This document shows, one piece after another, positions 9,219-17,241 of a DNA stretch of 62,479 bases. Positions within the stretch are counted from its first letter, which is position 1; every line of letters begins with the position of its first letter. A program made the translations under genes and the position numbers. This stretch comes from an uncultured Eubacteriales bacterium (lineage in GTDB: Bacteria > Bacillota > Clostridia > Lachnospirales > Lachnospiraceae), in the NCBI GenBank assembly GCA_900314565.1, contig OMVU01000012.1, positions 87,383 to 149,861 on the forward strand, in the 5' to 3' direction. The notes beneath the pieces are model-generated. The model did no database searches. It saw only the letters and a program-made list of their open reading frames with translations, and had not been told where the DNA came from.

Positions 9219-10792
9219 AATGTATGAACTGCGGGGCGGAGCTCACAGAGTCCGCTTACTGTCCGAACTGCGGCTGCGATGTTTCTGTGCAGAAGCAGGC
9301 GATCGTGCTGTCCGGACTTTACTATAATCAGGGGCTCGAAAAGGCTGAGGTCAGAGATCTCTCCGGGGCGATCGATATGCTCCGGAGAAGCCTGAAATTC
9401 AACAAGCTGAATATCTCTGCCCGGAATCTTCTCGGTCTCGTCTATTTTGAGATGGGAGAGGTCGTGGCGGCGCTCTCGGAGTGGGTCATTTCCAAAAATA
9501 TTCAGCCTGACGACAACATTGCCGTCGAATATATCGAGAACCTCCAGAAGGACGCGAACCGTCTGGATGTCATCAACCAGACGATCAAAAAGTATAATCT
9601 GGCACTGGAGAACTGTTATAACGGCAATGAAGACGTTGCGATGATCCAGCTCAAGAAGATTCTTGCCCAGAATCCGAAGCTGATCAAGGGATATCACCTT
9701 CTCTCTCTCCTCTATATTAAGAACGGTGAGTATGAGAAGGCGAGAAAACTTCTGAAGAAGGCTGTCCGGATCGATAAGACGAACACGACGACCCTGCGAT
9801 TCCTGCAGGAAGTGGACGAACAGACGGGACTTGCGACGACTCTTGAGCCCAGATTCTCCATCTGGGGGGCCAGGGAGAAGGATGAGAGCGGAGATTCTGC
9901 GCTTGTCAATGCCGGCAATGTACAGACGGTCCATGCGTTCCGGGAGACCAATGTCGGAGCGACGGTCTTTAATCTGCTCGCAGGGGTGCTGATCGGAGCA
10001 GCGGCGATCTGGTTCCTTTTTATGCCCGCCAGAACGAAAGCGATCCGCGATGAGGCGAATCAGAAGATCGCGTCGTATTCTTCCAATATGGCTGTGGACG
10101 AGGCACAGGTGGCGGCGCTCCGGGCTGAAATCGAACAGTCCCAGGAGACAGTGGATACGGCAAATGCCCGGATCGACGAGGCCAATACCAAGGCTACGAC
10201 ATATGAGAATCTGATCAAAGCGGTCAACGCTTTCAATAACGGAGCTACAGATCAGGCGGCCAATGCCCTTGGAGCGGTCGATGTGGAGCTTCTCTCCGTA
10301 GAAGCGAAGGCAATCTATGATACCGTATCGAGCGGGGCAAATCTCTCGCTGCTCGGAGAATACAAAGCCATGGGCATTGCTGCTTTCGGGAACGGAGACT
10401 ATGCGACGGCGGTGACCAATCTTGAGATGGCAAAGTCCATTGATCCCACGGATTATGAGACGCTCGACTATCTTGCCCACGCATACAGATTTCTTGGAGA
10501 TACGGCCAATGCGGATGCTGCGTTCCAGTTTATTATTGATACATTCCCGAACACGGCGCGTGCTGAGAACGCCAGAATGTTCCTGAGCTGGAATCAGGGC
10601 GGAGGGAATTCGAACTGGAACGGCGGAAACGATTGGAATGCCGAGGCGGAAGCGGCGGCGCAGGCAGCCCAGGCTGCGGAGGCGGAAGCGGCGGCAGCCG
10701 CTCAGGCAGCAGCTGACCAGGCTGCACAGCAGGCAGCGGCGGAAGCGGCCCAGGCAGCAGCGAATGCGGCTGCGGAAAATCCCGTCGGCTGA
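9215..10792 (+). CDS. Zinc-ribbon / TPR membrane protein
   Basis: 525 residues. It starts with a CxxC-x10-CxxC zinc ribbon (MKCMNCGAELTESAYCPNCG), followed by cytoplasmic TPR repeats (~30-210), one membrane segment (~250-272), a coiled coil (~280-335), a second TPR block (~375-460) and an Ala/Glu/Gln-rich low-complexity tail (~485-520). Zinc-ribbon/TM/TPR proteins of this type are common in Clostridia and are thought to be scaffolds at the membrane; no catalytic site is seen. Its start overlaps the 51-residue ORF by 4 bp and murB follows after only 11 bp, so it may be part of a cell-wall operon. Confidence 0.75.
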   Translation: MKCMNCGAELTESAYCPNCGCDVSVQKQAIVLSGLYYNQGLEKAEVRDLSGAIDMLRRSLKFNKLNISARNLLGLVYFEMGEVVAALSEWVISKNIQPDDNIAVEYIENLQKDANRLDVINQTIKKYNLALENCYNGNEDVAMIQLKKILAQNPKLIKGYHLLSLLYIKNGEYEKARKLLKKAVRIDKTNTTTLRFLQEVDEQTGLATTLEPRFSIWGAREKDESGDSALVNAGNVQTVHAFRETNVGATVFNLLAGVLIGAAAIWFLFMPARTKAIRDEANQKIASYSSNMAVDEAQVAALRAEIEQSQETVDTANARIDEANTKATTYENLIKAVNAFNNGATDQAANALGAVDVELLSVEAKAIYDTVSSGANLSLLGEYKAMGIAAFGNGDYATAVTNLEMAKSIDPTDYETLDYLAHAYRFLGDTANADAAFQFIIDTFPNTARAENARMFLSWNQGGGNSNWNGGNDWNAEAEAAAQAAQAAEAEAAAAAQAAADQAAQQAAAEAAQAAANAAAENPVG

Positions 10793-10803
10793 CAGAGGTG
10801 GAT

Positions 10804-11724
10804 ATGACGGACAGGAAGCATTTGACTTTTTTTGAGAGTGTATGCGGGGCGGACAGGGTCTTTTCAGAAGAACCGATGAGCCGGCATACGACTTTTCGTG
10901 TCGGAGGACCGGCTGACTACTTTCTTGTTCCGGGTGACCCGGATCAACTGAAAAAGCTCGTTCGCTACTGTAAGGATAACGGAATTGCATTTTTTATCCT
11001 CGGGAACGGCAGTAATCTGCTGGTCTCTGACGAGGGATACAGAGGAGCTGTCATCCAGCTTTTCCGGAATATGTCGGAAATACGGATCGAGGGGACAAGG
11101 ATCTATGCGGATGCAGGGGCACTGCTGTCCCAGATCGCCGCACAGGCGGCCGCGGCTTCGCTCACCGGGCTGGAATTTGCCGGGGGAATCCCGGGAACAC
11201 TCGGCGGTGCCTGCGTGATGAATGCGGGTGCCTACGGCGGAGAGATGAAGGATGTACTCCTTACGGTGACGGTCCTCACTCCGTCCGGGGAGGTGGTGAC
11301 GGTCCCCGCTTCTTCGATGGAACTCGGATATCGAACATCCTGCATACCCGGGAGAGGCTATATCGTTCTGGGGGCCGGGATGGAACTTTCAGCCGGAAAT
11401 GCGGAGGAGATCCGGGCGAAGATGGATTCGCTGCGGGTGCAGAGACAGGAGAAGCAGCCGCTCGACCTTCCCAGTGCGGGCAGCACGTTCAAAAGGCCGG
11501 AAGGATATTTTGCGGGAAAACTGATCATGGACGCCGGACTCCGCGGATACTCGGTCGGAGGCGCACAGGTCTCGGAAAAGCACTGCGGCTTTGTGGTGAA
11601 CCGGGGCGGTGCGACTGCCCGGGATGTCAGGACGCTGATCCGGGAAGTGCGGGCGCGTGTGGAGGAGCAGTTCGGAGTGCGTCTGGAACCGGAAGTCAGG
11701 TTCCTCGGGAATTTTGACAGATGA
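10804..11724 (+). CDS. murB: UDP-N-acetylenolpyruvoylglucosamine reductase
   Basis: 306 residues from the ATG after AGAGG; a GTG two codons upstream is the alternative. It carries out the NADPH-dependent reduction forming UDP-MurNAc in peptidoglycan synthesis. FAD-binding features are 'NGSNLLVSD' (the ILGxGSNxL motif) and 'FAGGIPGTLGGACVMNAGAYGGE'. The proton-donor serine is in 'PSAGSTFKRP', and the C-terminal glutamate in 'LEPEVRFLG'. Length and motifs fit the type II MurB of Firmicutes. It is followed by rapZ-whiA-crh, the common clostridial order. Confidence 0.96.
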   Translation: MTDRKHLTFFESVCGADRVFSEEPMSRHTTFRVGGPADYFLVPGDPDQLKKLVRYCKDNGIAFFILGNGSNLLVSDEGYRGAVIQLFRNMSEIRIEGTRIYADAGALLSQIAAQAAAASLTGLEFAGGIPGTLGGACVMNAGAYGGEMKDVLLTVTVLTPSGEVVTVPASSMELGYRTSCIPGRGYIVLGAGMELSAGNAEEIRAKMDSLRVQRQEKQPLDLPSAGSTFKRPEGYFAGKLIMDAGLRGYSVGGAQVSEKHCGFVVNRGGATARDVRTLIREVRARVEEQFGVRLEPEVRFLGNFDR

Positions 11725-11759
11725 TAACGAGACAGCATTATATATGAGGGGGATACGGG

Positions 11760-12659
11760 ATGCGCTTTGTGATCGTCACGGGAATGTCCGGAGCGGGTAA
11801 GGATACGGCTCTTCGTTTTCTGGAGGATATGGATTATTTTTGCGTCGGCAATCTGCCGATTCCTCTGATCAAACCGTTCGCTGAAATTTCCGTGGACGGA
11901 AAATCCTCTGAGATGAACAAAATAGCGATCACGGTGGACGTACGGAGCGGCAGCATGCTCGAGGGAGTGGAACAGGCCCTTCGCGATATCGAGAAAGCGG
12001 GAATTAAATATGAGATCCTGTATCTCGATGCTTCGGACGAGACTTTGATCAAACGATATAAAGAGTCAAGACGGCCGCACCCGATGGCGGAACCGGGAGG
12101 ACGGGTCGAGGACGGGATCGCAAATGAGAGGCGGAGGACCGCATTTCTCAAGAACCGGGCCGACTTTATCATCGACACCAGCCAGCTCCTGACCAGAGAA
12201 CTGAAAGCGGAGATGAACAGGATCTTTTTGCAGGGTAAATCCTACAAGAATCTGTATGTGTCCATCGTGTCCTTCGGGTTCAAGTACGGCATCCCGTCGG
12301 ACGCGGATCTGGTATTCGATGTCCGGTTCCTTCCGAATCCTTACTATGATGTGAATCTGCGTCCTTTCACCGGTCTGGATGAGAATATCCGGAATTTTGT
12401 CATGTCAAGCGCAGAGAGCGGGATCTTTCTCGACAAGCTGGAGGACATGCTGCGCTTCCTGATTCCGAATTACGTCAAGGAAGGTAAGAACCAGCTTGTG
12501 GTCGCCATCGGATGTACCGGAGGACGGCACAGATCTGTGACGCTCGCCCAGGGAATCTATGAGCGTCTGAAGAAAGAGCCGGACTACGGGATCCGCATAG
12601 AACACCGGGACATGGCAAGGGACCTTGTGAAGAAGCAGTCGGACTATGAGGTGAACTGA
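11760..12659 (+). CDS. rapZ: RapZ/YvcJ nucleotide-binding protein with altered P-loop
   Basis: 299 residues. It is an RNase-adapter/UDP-GlcNAc-sensing-type P-loop protein of the YvcJ family. The N-terminal Walker A reads GMSGAGKDT, with Asp where nearly all relatives have Ser/Thr directly after the Lys; the rest of the motif is intact. The C-terminal domain has the family signature 'IGCTGGRHRSVTLAQ' and 'HRDMARD'. Its stop overlaps the whiA start by one base (TGATG), so rapZ-whiA are coupled. YvcK, which lies between these genes in Bacillus, is absent. The start follows 'gagggggatacgg'. Confidence 0.95.
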   Translation: MRFVIVTGMSGAGKDTALRFLEDMDYFCVGNLPIPLIKPFAEISVDGKSSEMNKIAITVDVRSGSMLEGVEQALRDIEKAGIKYEILYLDASDETLIKRYKESRRPHPMAEPGGRVEDGIANERRRTAFLKNRADFIIDTSQLLTRELKAEMNRIFLQGKSYKNLYVSIVSFGFKYGIPSDADLVFDVRFLPNPYYDVNLRPFTGLDENIRNFVMSSAESGIFLDKLEDMLRFLIPNYVKEGKNQLVVAIGCTGGRHRSVTLAQGIYERLKKEPDYGIRIEHRDMARDLVKKQSDYEVN

Positions 12660-13564
12660 TGTCTTTTTCGGGAGAAGTAAAGCGGGAACTTGCAACGGTC
12701 GAACCTCAGGCGAGGCACTGCAGGATCGCTGAGATCGCCGGCCTGTCCGGATCGCTGGGGATCACATGGGACGGGGCGTTCGTCTTCCAGACGGAGAATG
12801 AGCAGGCTGCAAGAAAAATCTTTACTTTATTGCAGAAAACATATAATATAGAAACTGGTCTGTCTGTTTCGGCAAGAAACGGCGGGCAAAAGCAATCCTT
12901 TCGAATCGCTCTGGAGGATGAAAAAAAGATCCGGGACATTCAAAAAGCAGTCAGACATCCGATGCTGCTTGCAAAAGACTGCTGCAGACGGGCGTTCCTC
13001 AGAGGGGCGTTCATCGGATCCGGATCGATCAGCGCACCTGAGAAGTATTATCATCTTGAAGTGGTATGTGCTGACGGGGGTTTTGCCGATCAGGTATGCG
13101 GTGTGATGCGCGAGATGGGGCTTGACGGAAAGATCGTTCTCCGCAAAAAGACATGTGTGGTATACATCAAGGAAGCGGATCAGATCGTCACAATGCTCGG
13201 GGAGATGGGTGCCGGCTATTCCCTCATGAATCTGGAAAATGTCCGGATCCTTCGGGAAATGAAAGGCACGATCAACCGCCGCGTCAATTGTGAGACGGCC
13301 AACATGAACAGAACTGCGGTGATGAGCGCACGCCAGATCAGGGATATCATGTATATCAGGGATCATGGGGGGCTGGGTCAGCTGAAACCGCGCCTTCGGG
13401 AGGTGGCGGAGGCCAGGCTCATGAACCCTGAAGCGTCTCTCGGAGAGCTGGGGATGCTCCTTGCGTCTCCGATCGGGAAATCCGGTGTGAACCACAGGCT
13501 TCAGAAACTCAGCGCGATTGCGGAGGAATTGAAACAGAAAGAAGACTCTCAGGGAGTCAGTTGA
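12659..13564 (+). CDS. whiA: DNA-binding protein WhiA
   Basis: 301 residues. The N-terminal half is the LAGLIDADG-like fold, seen in 'CCRRAFLRGAFIGSGSIS' and 'YHLEVVC'. The C-terminal helix-turn-helix contains 'REVAEARLMNPEASLGELG' and 'SPIGKSGVNHRLQKLSAIAEE'. WhiA influences cell division and sporulation or chromosome segregation in Gram-positives. It overlaps rapZ by one base and is followed 20 bp later by the Crh-like gene, the conserved order in Firmicutes. Confidence 0.96.
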   Translation: MSFSGEVKRELATVEPQARHCRIAEIAGLSGSLGITWDGAFVFQTENEQAARKIFTLLQKTYNIETGLSVSARNGGQKQSFRIALEDEKKIRDIQKAVRHPMLLAKDCCRRAFLRGAFIGSGSISAPEKYYHLEVVCADGGFADQVCGVMREMGLDGKIVLRKKTCVVYIKEADQIVTMLGEMGAGYSLMNLENVRILREMKGTINRRVNCETANMNRTAVMSARQIRDIMYIRDHGGLGQLKPRLREVAEARLMNPEASLGELGMLLASPIGKSGVNHRLQKLSAIAEELKQKEDSQGVS

Positions 13565-13583
13565 ATCCTGCAGGAGGAAAAGT

Positions 13584-13841
13584 ATGACAAAGAAGGAGAT
13601 CACTATTCAGCTGGACAGCGGCCTCGAGACAAGACCGGTAGCGCTTCTGGTGCAGGTCGCCAGTCAGTATGACAGCGATATCTACATTGAGTCAGACAAC
13701 AGGAACATTAATGCGAAGAGCATCATGGGAATGATGGCGCTTGGACTTGTTCAGGGAGAGAATGTCATTATCTCCGCGAACGGTATTGATGAAGCCAGAG
13801 CGATAGACGGAATTGAGGCTTATCTTACCCAGAAAAAGTGA
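13584..13841 (+). CDS. crh: Crh-like HPr-family regulatory protein (His15 replaced by Glu)
   Basis: 85 residues, the usual HPr size, with strong SD 'caggaggaaaagt'. The phosphocarrier histidine position reads GLETRPVA, so residue 15 is Glu and the protein cannot carry PTS phosphate. Ser46 in 'NAKSIMGMM', the HPr-kinase site, is retained. Bacillus Crh likewise lacks His15 (Gln) and acts only as a CcpA co-repressor when Ser46 is phosphorylated. Its place after whiA matches that of crh. It is therefore probably a signalling, not transport, HPr. Confidence 0.93.
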   Translation: MTKKEITIQLDSGLETRPVALLVQVASQYDSDIYIESDNRNINAKSIMGMMALGLVQGENVIISANGIDEARAIDGIEAYLTQKK

Positions 13842-13866
13842 ACTGAGAATATTATTGCAGAGAACT

Positions 13867-14045
13867 CAAGAACGCCTTGGCGTTCTTGCCGCGCCGCGCG
13901 AGGTGCGAAGCACCTTCCTAATTGCGCGGCTGCGATCCGCCGGAGGCTTTAATCTCTGACGCGGGTTTGTATCCCATCAGAGAAAAGTTTCATTTTGCGC
14001 ATTCATCTCATGATTGAAATCACGAGAATTCTGCGTCAGAGATTA
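13867..14045 (+). repeat. PE2 structured element, copy A (full)
   Basis: Order: AAGAACGCC/GGCGTTCTT hairpin; CCGCGC...GCGCGG stem enclosing GGTGCgaaGCACC; 'tgcgatccgccggaggctt'; then the switch module 13950-14045. Module arms: left CTCTGA at 13954-13959, internal TCAGAG at 13977-13982, right TCAGAG at 14036-14041. All three differ from other copies (CTTCATC/GATGAAG) but remain mutually complementary. A small TGATT/AATCA hairpin lies between the internal and right arms. It sits after crh, just before the convergent terminator. Confidence 0.85.
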
Positions 14046-14095
14046 AAAAGAGAGATAAAGGGACGCCTTTTATGGGGTCCCTTTATCTCTCTTTT
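14046..14095. terminator. Bidirectional terminator between crh and GNAT gene
   Basis: A perfect 18-bp stem, AAAAGAGAGATAAAGGGA with TCCCTTTATCTCTCTTTT, and a 14-nt loop. A-tract on one side and T-tract on the other make it work for both converging transcripts. The GNAT stop codon lies inside it. Confidence 0.92.
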
Positions 14096-14883
14096 AAGTC
14101 CTTTACGCGGAACCAGCAGGTGTAGAACTTTCGGAAGCCGAGCGAACGATAAAGCCTTTTTGCCGGAAGATTGTCTGTTACACACTGCAGATAGGCTTTC
14201 TCAGCCCCGCAGAGTTTCCCGCGCGCGAGGAGGGTCGTACAGATCAGACGGGCAAGCCCCATCCGGCGCAGATCTTCACGCACGTGAATTGCGTATATTC
14301 CTATATAATTGCGGTCCAGAATGCCGAGCCCGGTCCCGGCGATCCTGCCGTCTGCATCCGTGACCGAGACCGCGATCTCGTCCATGGGGATCGCATCATA
14401 CATGGATGGGACGATCCTCAGATGGACAGGGTCTTTTGTGTGCTTCAGAGTGAAGAGACCGTTGACCCAGTCTCTGCTGACTCTGTCTTCGACGCGCAGC
14501 GTAAGACCGTGCTCCGAGAGAGCCGACGATCCGGACTCCGCATCCTCCATCCGGGCAGTGCCGGGCATAAGAAGATCGGCGGTCATATTGTCGACCGTGT
14601 GCTCGATCCGGTAACCCCGCTCCTCAAGGATCCCGTCCAGGGCCGGATCGCAGATGGGGCTGATCTTGAAAATGCAGGGCGTTTTCCATCTGTCATAGAT
14701 GCGTTCGCAGTATTCGATCTTCTCCGTGAGCGGAAGGAGCGAGATCCCGACTGTTTCGGCGCAGTTGGTCCTGTGCGTGTAAAAGTAGGAGAAGCGAAGG
14801 ATCCAGCCGTCGTACATCTGCATCTGGTGGGATGGCCAGGCGTTCAGCGATAAATCTTCGATTTTTTTAATATCAGTGTCCAT
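14083..14883 (-). CDS. GNAT-family N-acetyltransferase
   Basis: 266 residues from the ATG preceded by GGAGG; the ORF stays open further upstream but without a ribosome site. The C-terminal ~130 residues are a GNAT domain: the acetyl-CoA-binding motif reads 'HVREDLRRMGLARLI' (the R/QxxGxG/A signature) and 'DNLPAKRLYRSLGFRKFY' is the typical end of the fold. The N-terminal half resembles a degenerate second GNAT domain ('MYDGWILRFS...RTNC'), as in similar Firmicutes acetyltransferases. Substrate unknown. Confidence 0.85.
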   Translation of the reverse strand: MDTDIKKIEDLSLNAWPSHQMQMYDGWILRFSYFYTHRTNCAETVGISLLPLTEKIEYCERIYDRWKTPCIFKISPICDPALDGILEERGYRIEHTVDNMTADLLMPGTARMEDAESGSSALSEHGLTLRVEDRVSRDWVNGLFTLKHTKDPVHLRIVPSMYDAIPMDEIAVSVTDADGRIAGTGLGILDRNYIGIYAIHVREDLRRMGLARLICTTLLARGKLCGAEKAYLQCVTDNLPAKRLYRSLGFRKFYTCWFRVKDLKER

Positions 14884-14940
14884 GGGGACCTCCGTATCGA
14901 TGTCTGCGCTAAGAGCGGAGCCCTGTGCACAGTTAAAGAC

Positions 14941-14969
14941 ATTATAAAAGTACAAAAGCTTTCCGTAAA
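14941..14969 (-). promoter_or_regulatory. Promoter of the GNAT gene
   Basis: On the minus strand TTTACG, 17 bp, TATAAT, about 60 bp before the start codon. The -35 box overlaps the left arm of the plus-strand hairpin at 14967-15024. Confidence 0.65.
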
Positions 14970-15024
14970 GCGCCAATTACCGGAATTCCGGGGCTGTATG
15001 GCGGTGAAGCCGGCGCTTTTTTTG
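14967..15024 (+). terminator. Terminator-like hairpin upstream of the SipW-like gene
   Basis: AAAGCGCC pairs with GGCGCTTT, followed by a run of seven T; a 42-nt interior contains 'ccggaattccgg'. No plus-strand gene ends nearby, so it may end a short RNA or be a leader structure. It overlaps the divergent GNAT promoter. Confidence 0.55.
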
Positions 15025-15062
15025 TCCCCCGTGCGGTCGCGCGGGCGAGACTCGAAAAAGTG

Positions 15063-15091
15063 TGTACAGATCCGGGTAAAAATGATAAAAT
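15063..15091 (+). promoter_or_regulatory. Promoter of the SipW-like gene
   Basis: TGTACA, 17 bp, TAAAAT, ending 37 bp before the start codon at 15129. Confidence 0.55.
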
Positions 15092-15128
15092 AACAAAGGC
15101 TATCTCTAAAAATGAGGAGGGATACATT

Positions 15129-16508
15129 ATGTCTAAGTTCCTTAAATTCCTGGTCAATATCATTTTGGTCCTGGCGATCCTGGTCACGGGAGCGATTTTT
15201 CTGCCCCCGATGCTCGGGGTCAATACGACTGTAGTCGATTCCGAGACGATGGATACGAATCTTCCGATCGGGTCGATCACATACTCGAAAACTGTGAATG
15301 TCCTCGATCTGCAGAGCGGGAACGAGGTCCTGAAAGAAGTCGGTTCATCGGTACATGCCTACATCATTGAGTCGGGCGATGTCAATACCGGAAAATATAC
15401 GGTCCGTGACGCGATCGCAAAAACATCCGGGACAACGGAGATCAGTCTTCGGAATAATGTCTCGAAAGTCGTCCTGACGGTCCCGTATCTGGGCTATATC
15501 GTGATGATCATGCAGACGACCGAAGGCATGATCATAGCAATCCTGCTCGTGATCTTCGTGATCATCCTGTTCGTTCTCTCCGAACTCTGGAAGCACAATG
15601 AAGAGGAAGACGAAGCGGACGAGGAGGATATCGTGGATGACGACGGGGAGCAGGTAGAGGAGATCCTTGATGACGACGAAGCGCGGGAAGCGCTCGAGAT
15701 GGCCGGGATCGTCCGGTACAGTGCTGCGGAAGCGTCCGAATCGTCCGAAAACACCGCCGAAGACGGATCCGGCAAGGTGGGGGGCGATACAAAGGAAGTC
15801 AAGATCGCGGAAGCACCCGATACAGGCGTGGAGGTGAGACGCGGCGACACAGCATTCCTTGTGAATGAGCTTGCCTCGATCGGAAATGAGAAAGATGTGA
15901 AGGGATCCCCGGATGATTCGGAAGCTGCTCTTTCCGAGGAACTGTCGGGAGAAAAAGGAAGTTTTTCAGCGGAAGCTGCGCTGACGGAAACTGCGCGCGA
16001 TGTGGAAGAGCCTGAGACTGTCGGGGAAGGACCGTTCGCGGCGGAAGACGCTGCAGCAGCCGGGGCTGCTGAGGCGGAAGCCGGGATCGACTTCGTGAAG
16101 GCTGAGATGAAAGACAGAGCGGAAGATGCGGCAGACAGCGTGGAAGTCCTCCGGGAAGGCACGGCAGCTCCTGCGGACGGGACTCCGGAAGGCGGATTCG
16201 ACTGGACGAAGTTCGAAGTCGGTTCACCGCAGGATGAGGCGGCTGCCGTGAAGACAGAAGCTGTGACGGACGCACCGAAGGCGGACGAAGCGGAGACAGG
16301 GTATGTGAAAGCTGCTGCGGCAAAGGTCGGAGAAGAGGCTCAGAAGCCGGCTCCCGGGAAGCCTGCCAGAAGGTTCCGCCCGGTCGAGAGGCTTACTCTT
16401 GAAGAGATCCTCGAGCATGCCAAAAAGAGCGGCGCGGCCGAGGAGACCCAGGCGAGCAGGGATTCGGTAACGGGAGTTGATTTTGTCGATTACAGCGAGC
16501 TGCTCTGA
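15129..16508 (+). CDS. Degenerate SipW-type signal-peptidase-like membrane protein with acidic tail
   Basis: 459 residues from the ATG after AGGAGGG. An N-terminal membrane segment (~6-27) is followed by a ~100-residue extracytoplasmic domain and a second membrane segment (~128-152), the plan of SipW/ER-type signal peptidase I (S26B). 'VDSETMDTNLPIGS' aligns with the catalytic VxSGSMxPxxxxGD region, with Thr40 where the nucleophile Ser should be. 'TVPYLGYI' matches the PxxGY end of the domain. The rest (~155-459) is a cytoplasmic, Glu/Ala-rich, probably disordered tail ending in a conserved-looking basic/hydrophobic patch (RPVERLTLEEILEHAKKS). Probably not an active peptidase; the role is unknown. 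Confidence 0.65.
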   Translation: MSKFLKFLVNIILVLAILVTGAIFLPPMLGVNTTVVDSETMDTNLPIGSITYSKTVNVLDLQSGNEVLKEVGSSVHAYIIESGDVNTGKYTVRDAIAKTSGTTEISLRNNVSKVVLTVPYLGYIVMIMQTTEGMIIAILLVIFVIILFVLSELWKHNEEEDEADEEDIVDDDGEQVEEILDDDEAREALEMAGIVRYSAAEASESSENTAEDGSGKVGGDTKEVKIAEAPDTGVEVRRGDTAFLVNELASIGNEKDVKGSPDDSEAALSEELSGEKGSFSAEAALTETARDVEEPETVGEGPFAAEDAAAAGAAEAEAGIDFVKAEMKDRAEDAADSVEVLREGTAAPADGTPEGGFDWTKFEVGSPQDEAAAVKTEAVTDAPKADEAETGYVKAAAAKVGEEAQKPAPGKPARRFRPVERLTLEEILEHAKKSGAAEETQASRDSVTGVDFVDYSELL

Positions 16509-16600
16509 TCTGCCTCCGACGAAGATGTCCGCACTCCTGACGAAGCGTAGGAGGCGGCAGTAAGGAAATCCTGAGCAAAAAACAAATTTATAAAAAATAA

Positions 16601-16630
16601 AAAAACCCCTTGCATTCGCAGGGGGTTTTT
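16601..16630 (+). terminator. Terminator of the SipW-like gene
   Basis: AAAAACCCC / GGGGTTTTT symmetrical hairpin with loop 'ttgcattcgcag'. The T-run is followed immediately by the rpsJ operon -10 box. Confidence 0.85.
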
Positions 16631-16638
16631 AATATAAT
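16610..16638 (+). promoter_or_regulatory. Promoter of the S10 ribosomal operon, overlapping the preceding terminator
   Basis: A perfect -10 box TATAAT (16633-16638) lies 17 bp after TTGCAT (16610-16615), which is the loop of the upstream terminator. The resulting leader is ~225 nt before rpsJ. The leader contains a CGTGCG/CGCACG hairpin at about 16773-16809 and, next to the start, AAAAAGT (16840-16846) facing ACTTTTT (16861-16867), which would enclose the AGGAGG. Confidence 0.7.
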
Positions 16639-16839
16639 GGCAAATGCTGTGACATGATAGCTATGAAGCGTGAAGTTGCTGCACATGCGTTGCAGGTTCT
16701 CCGTGGAGCGAATGTCATGTAAGGATACTGGCGACAAGTCACTGTGCAATTTAGCCTGTCTCAATAGACGGAGCATCGTGCGGAGTTCTAATAAAAAAGA
16801 AACGCACGGAGATGTGTACAGTCACCGCTTGTCGTACTC

Positions 16840-16867
16840 AAAAAGTGCGAAAAGGAGGCGACTTTTT
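16840..16867 (+). promoter_or_regulatory. Hairpin enclosing the rpsJ ribosome binding site
   Basis: AAAAAGT / ACTTTTT stem of 7 bp with AGGAGG (16853-16858) in the loop, followed directly by T and the ATG. It could modulate rpsJ translation, or act as a weak U-rich attenuator. The stem is A/U-rich and therefore weak. Confidence 0.45.
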
Positions 16868-16869
16868 TT

Positions 16870-17187
16870 ATGGCAAGTCAGGTAATGAGAATCACTCTCA
16901 AGGCGTACGATCACACACTCGTGGATGCATCGGCTGCAAAAATCATTGATACTGTAAAGAGGAGCGGAGCAACAGTCAGCGGACCGGTCCCGCTTCCGAC
17001 AAAGAAGGAAGTTATCACGATCCTTCGCGCGGTACATAAGTACAAGGATTCCCGTGAGCAGTTCGAGCAGAGGACGCACAAGAGACTGATCGATATCGTT
17101 TCTCCGACCCAGAAGGTCGTGGATGCGCTGTCCCATCTTGAGATGCCGGCAGGTGTTTACATCGATATCAAGATGAAAACAAAGTGA
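16870..17187 (+). CDS. rpsJ: 30S ribosomal protein S10 (NusE)
   Basis: 105 residues, standard length. The sequence '[20 protein letters not shown]' and the '[10 protein letters not shown]' loop are typical. S10 sits in the 30S head and, as NusE, joins antitermination complexes with NusB. It is the first gene of the supercluster that runs to secY, with rplC 54 bp downstream. Confidence 0.98.
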   Translation: MASQVMRITLKAYDHTLVDASAAKIIDTVKRSGATVSGPVPLPTKKEVITILRAVHKYKDSREQFEQRTHKRLIDIVSPTQKVVDALSHLEMPAGVYIDIKMKTK

Positions 17188-17241
17188 GTATCAAATTAGT
17201 ATGATTGCCGAATACGGTAATCCGCTGTAAGGAGGTAACAA

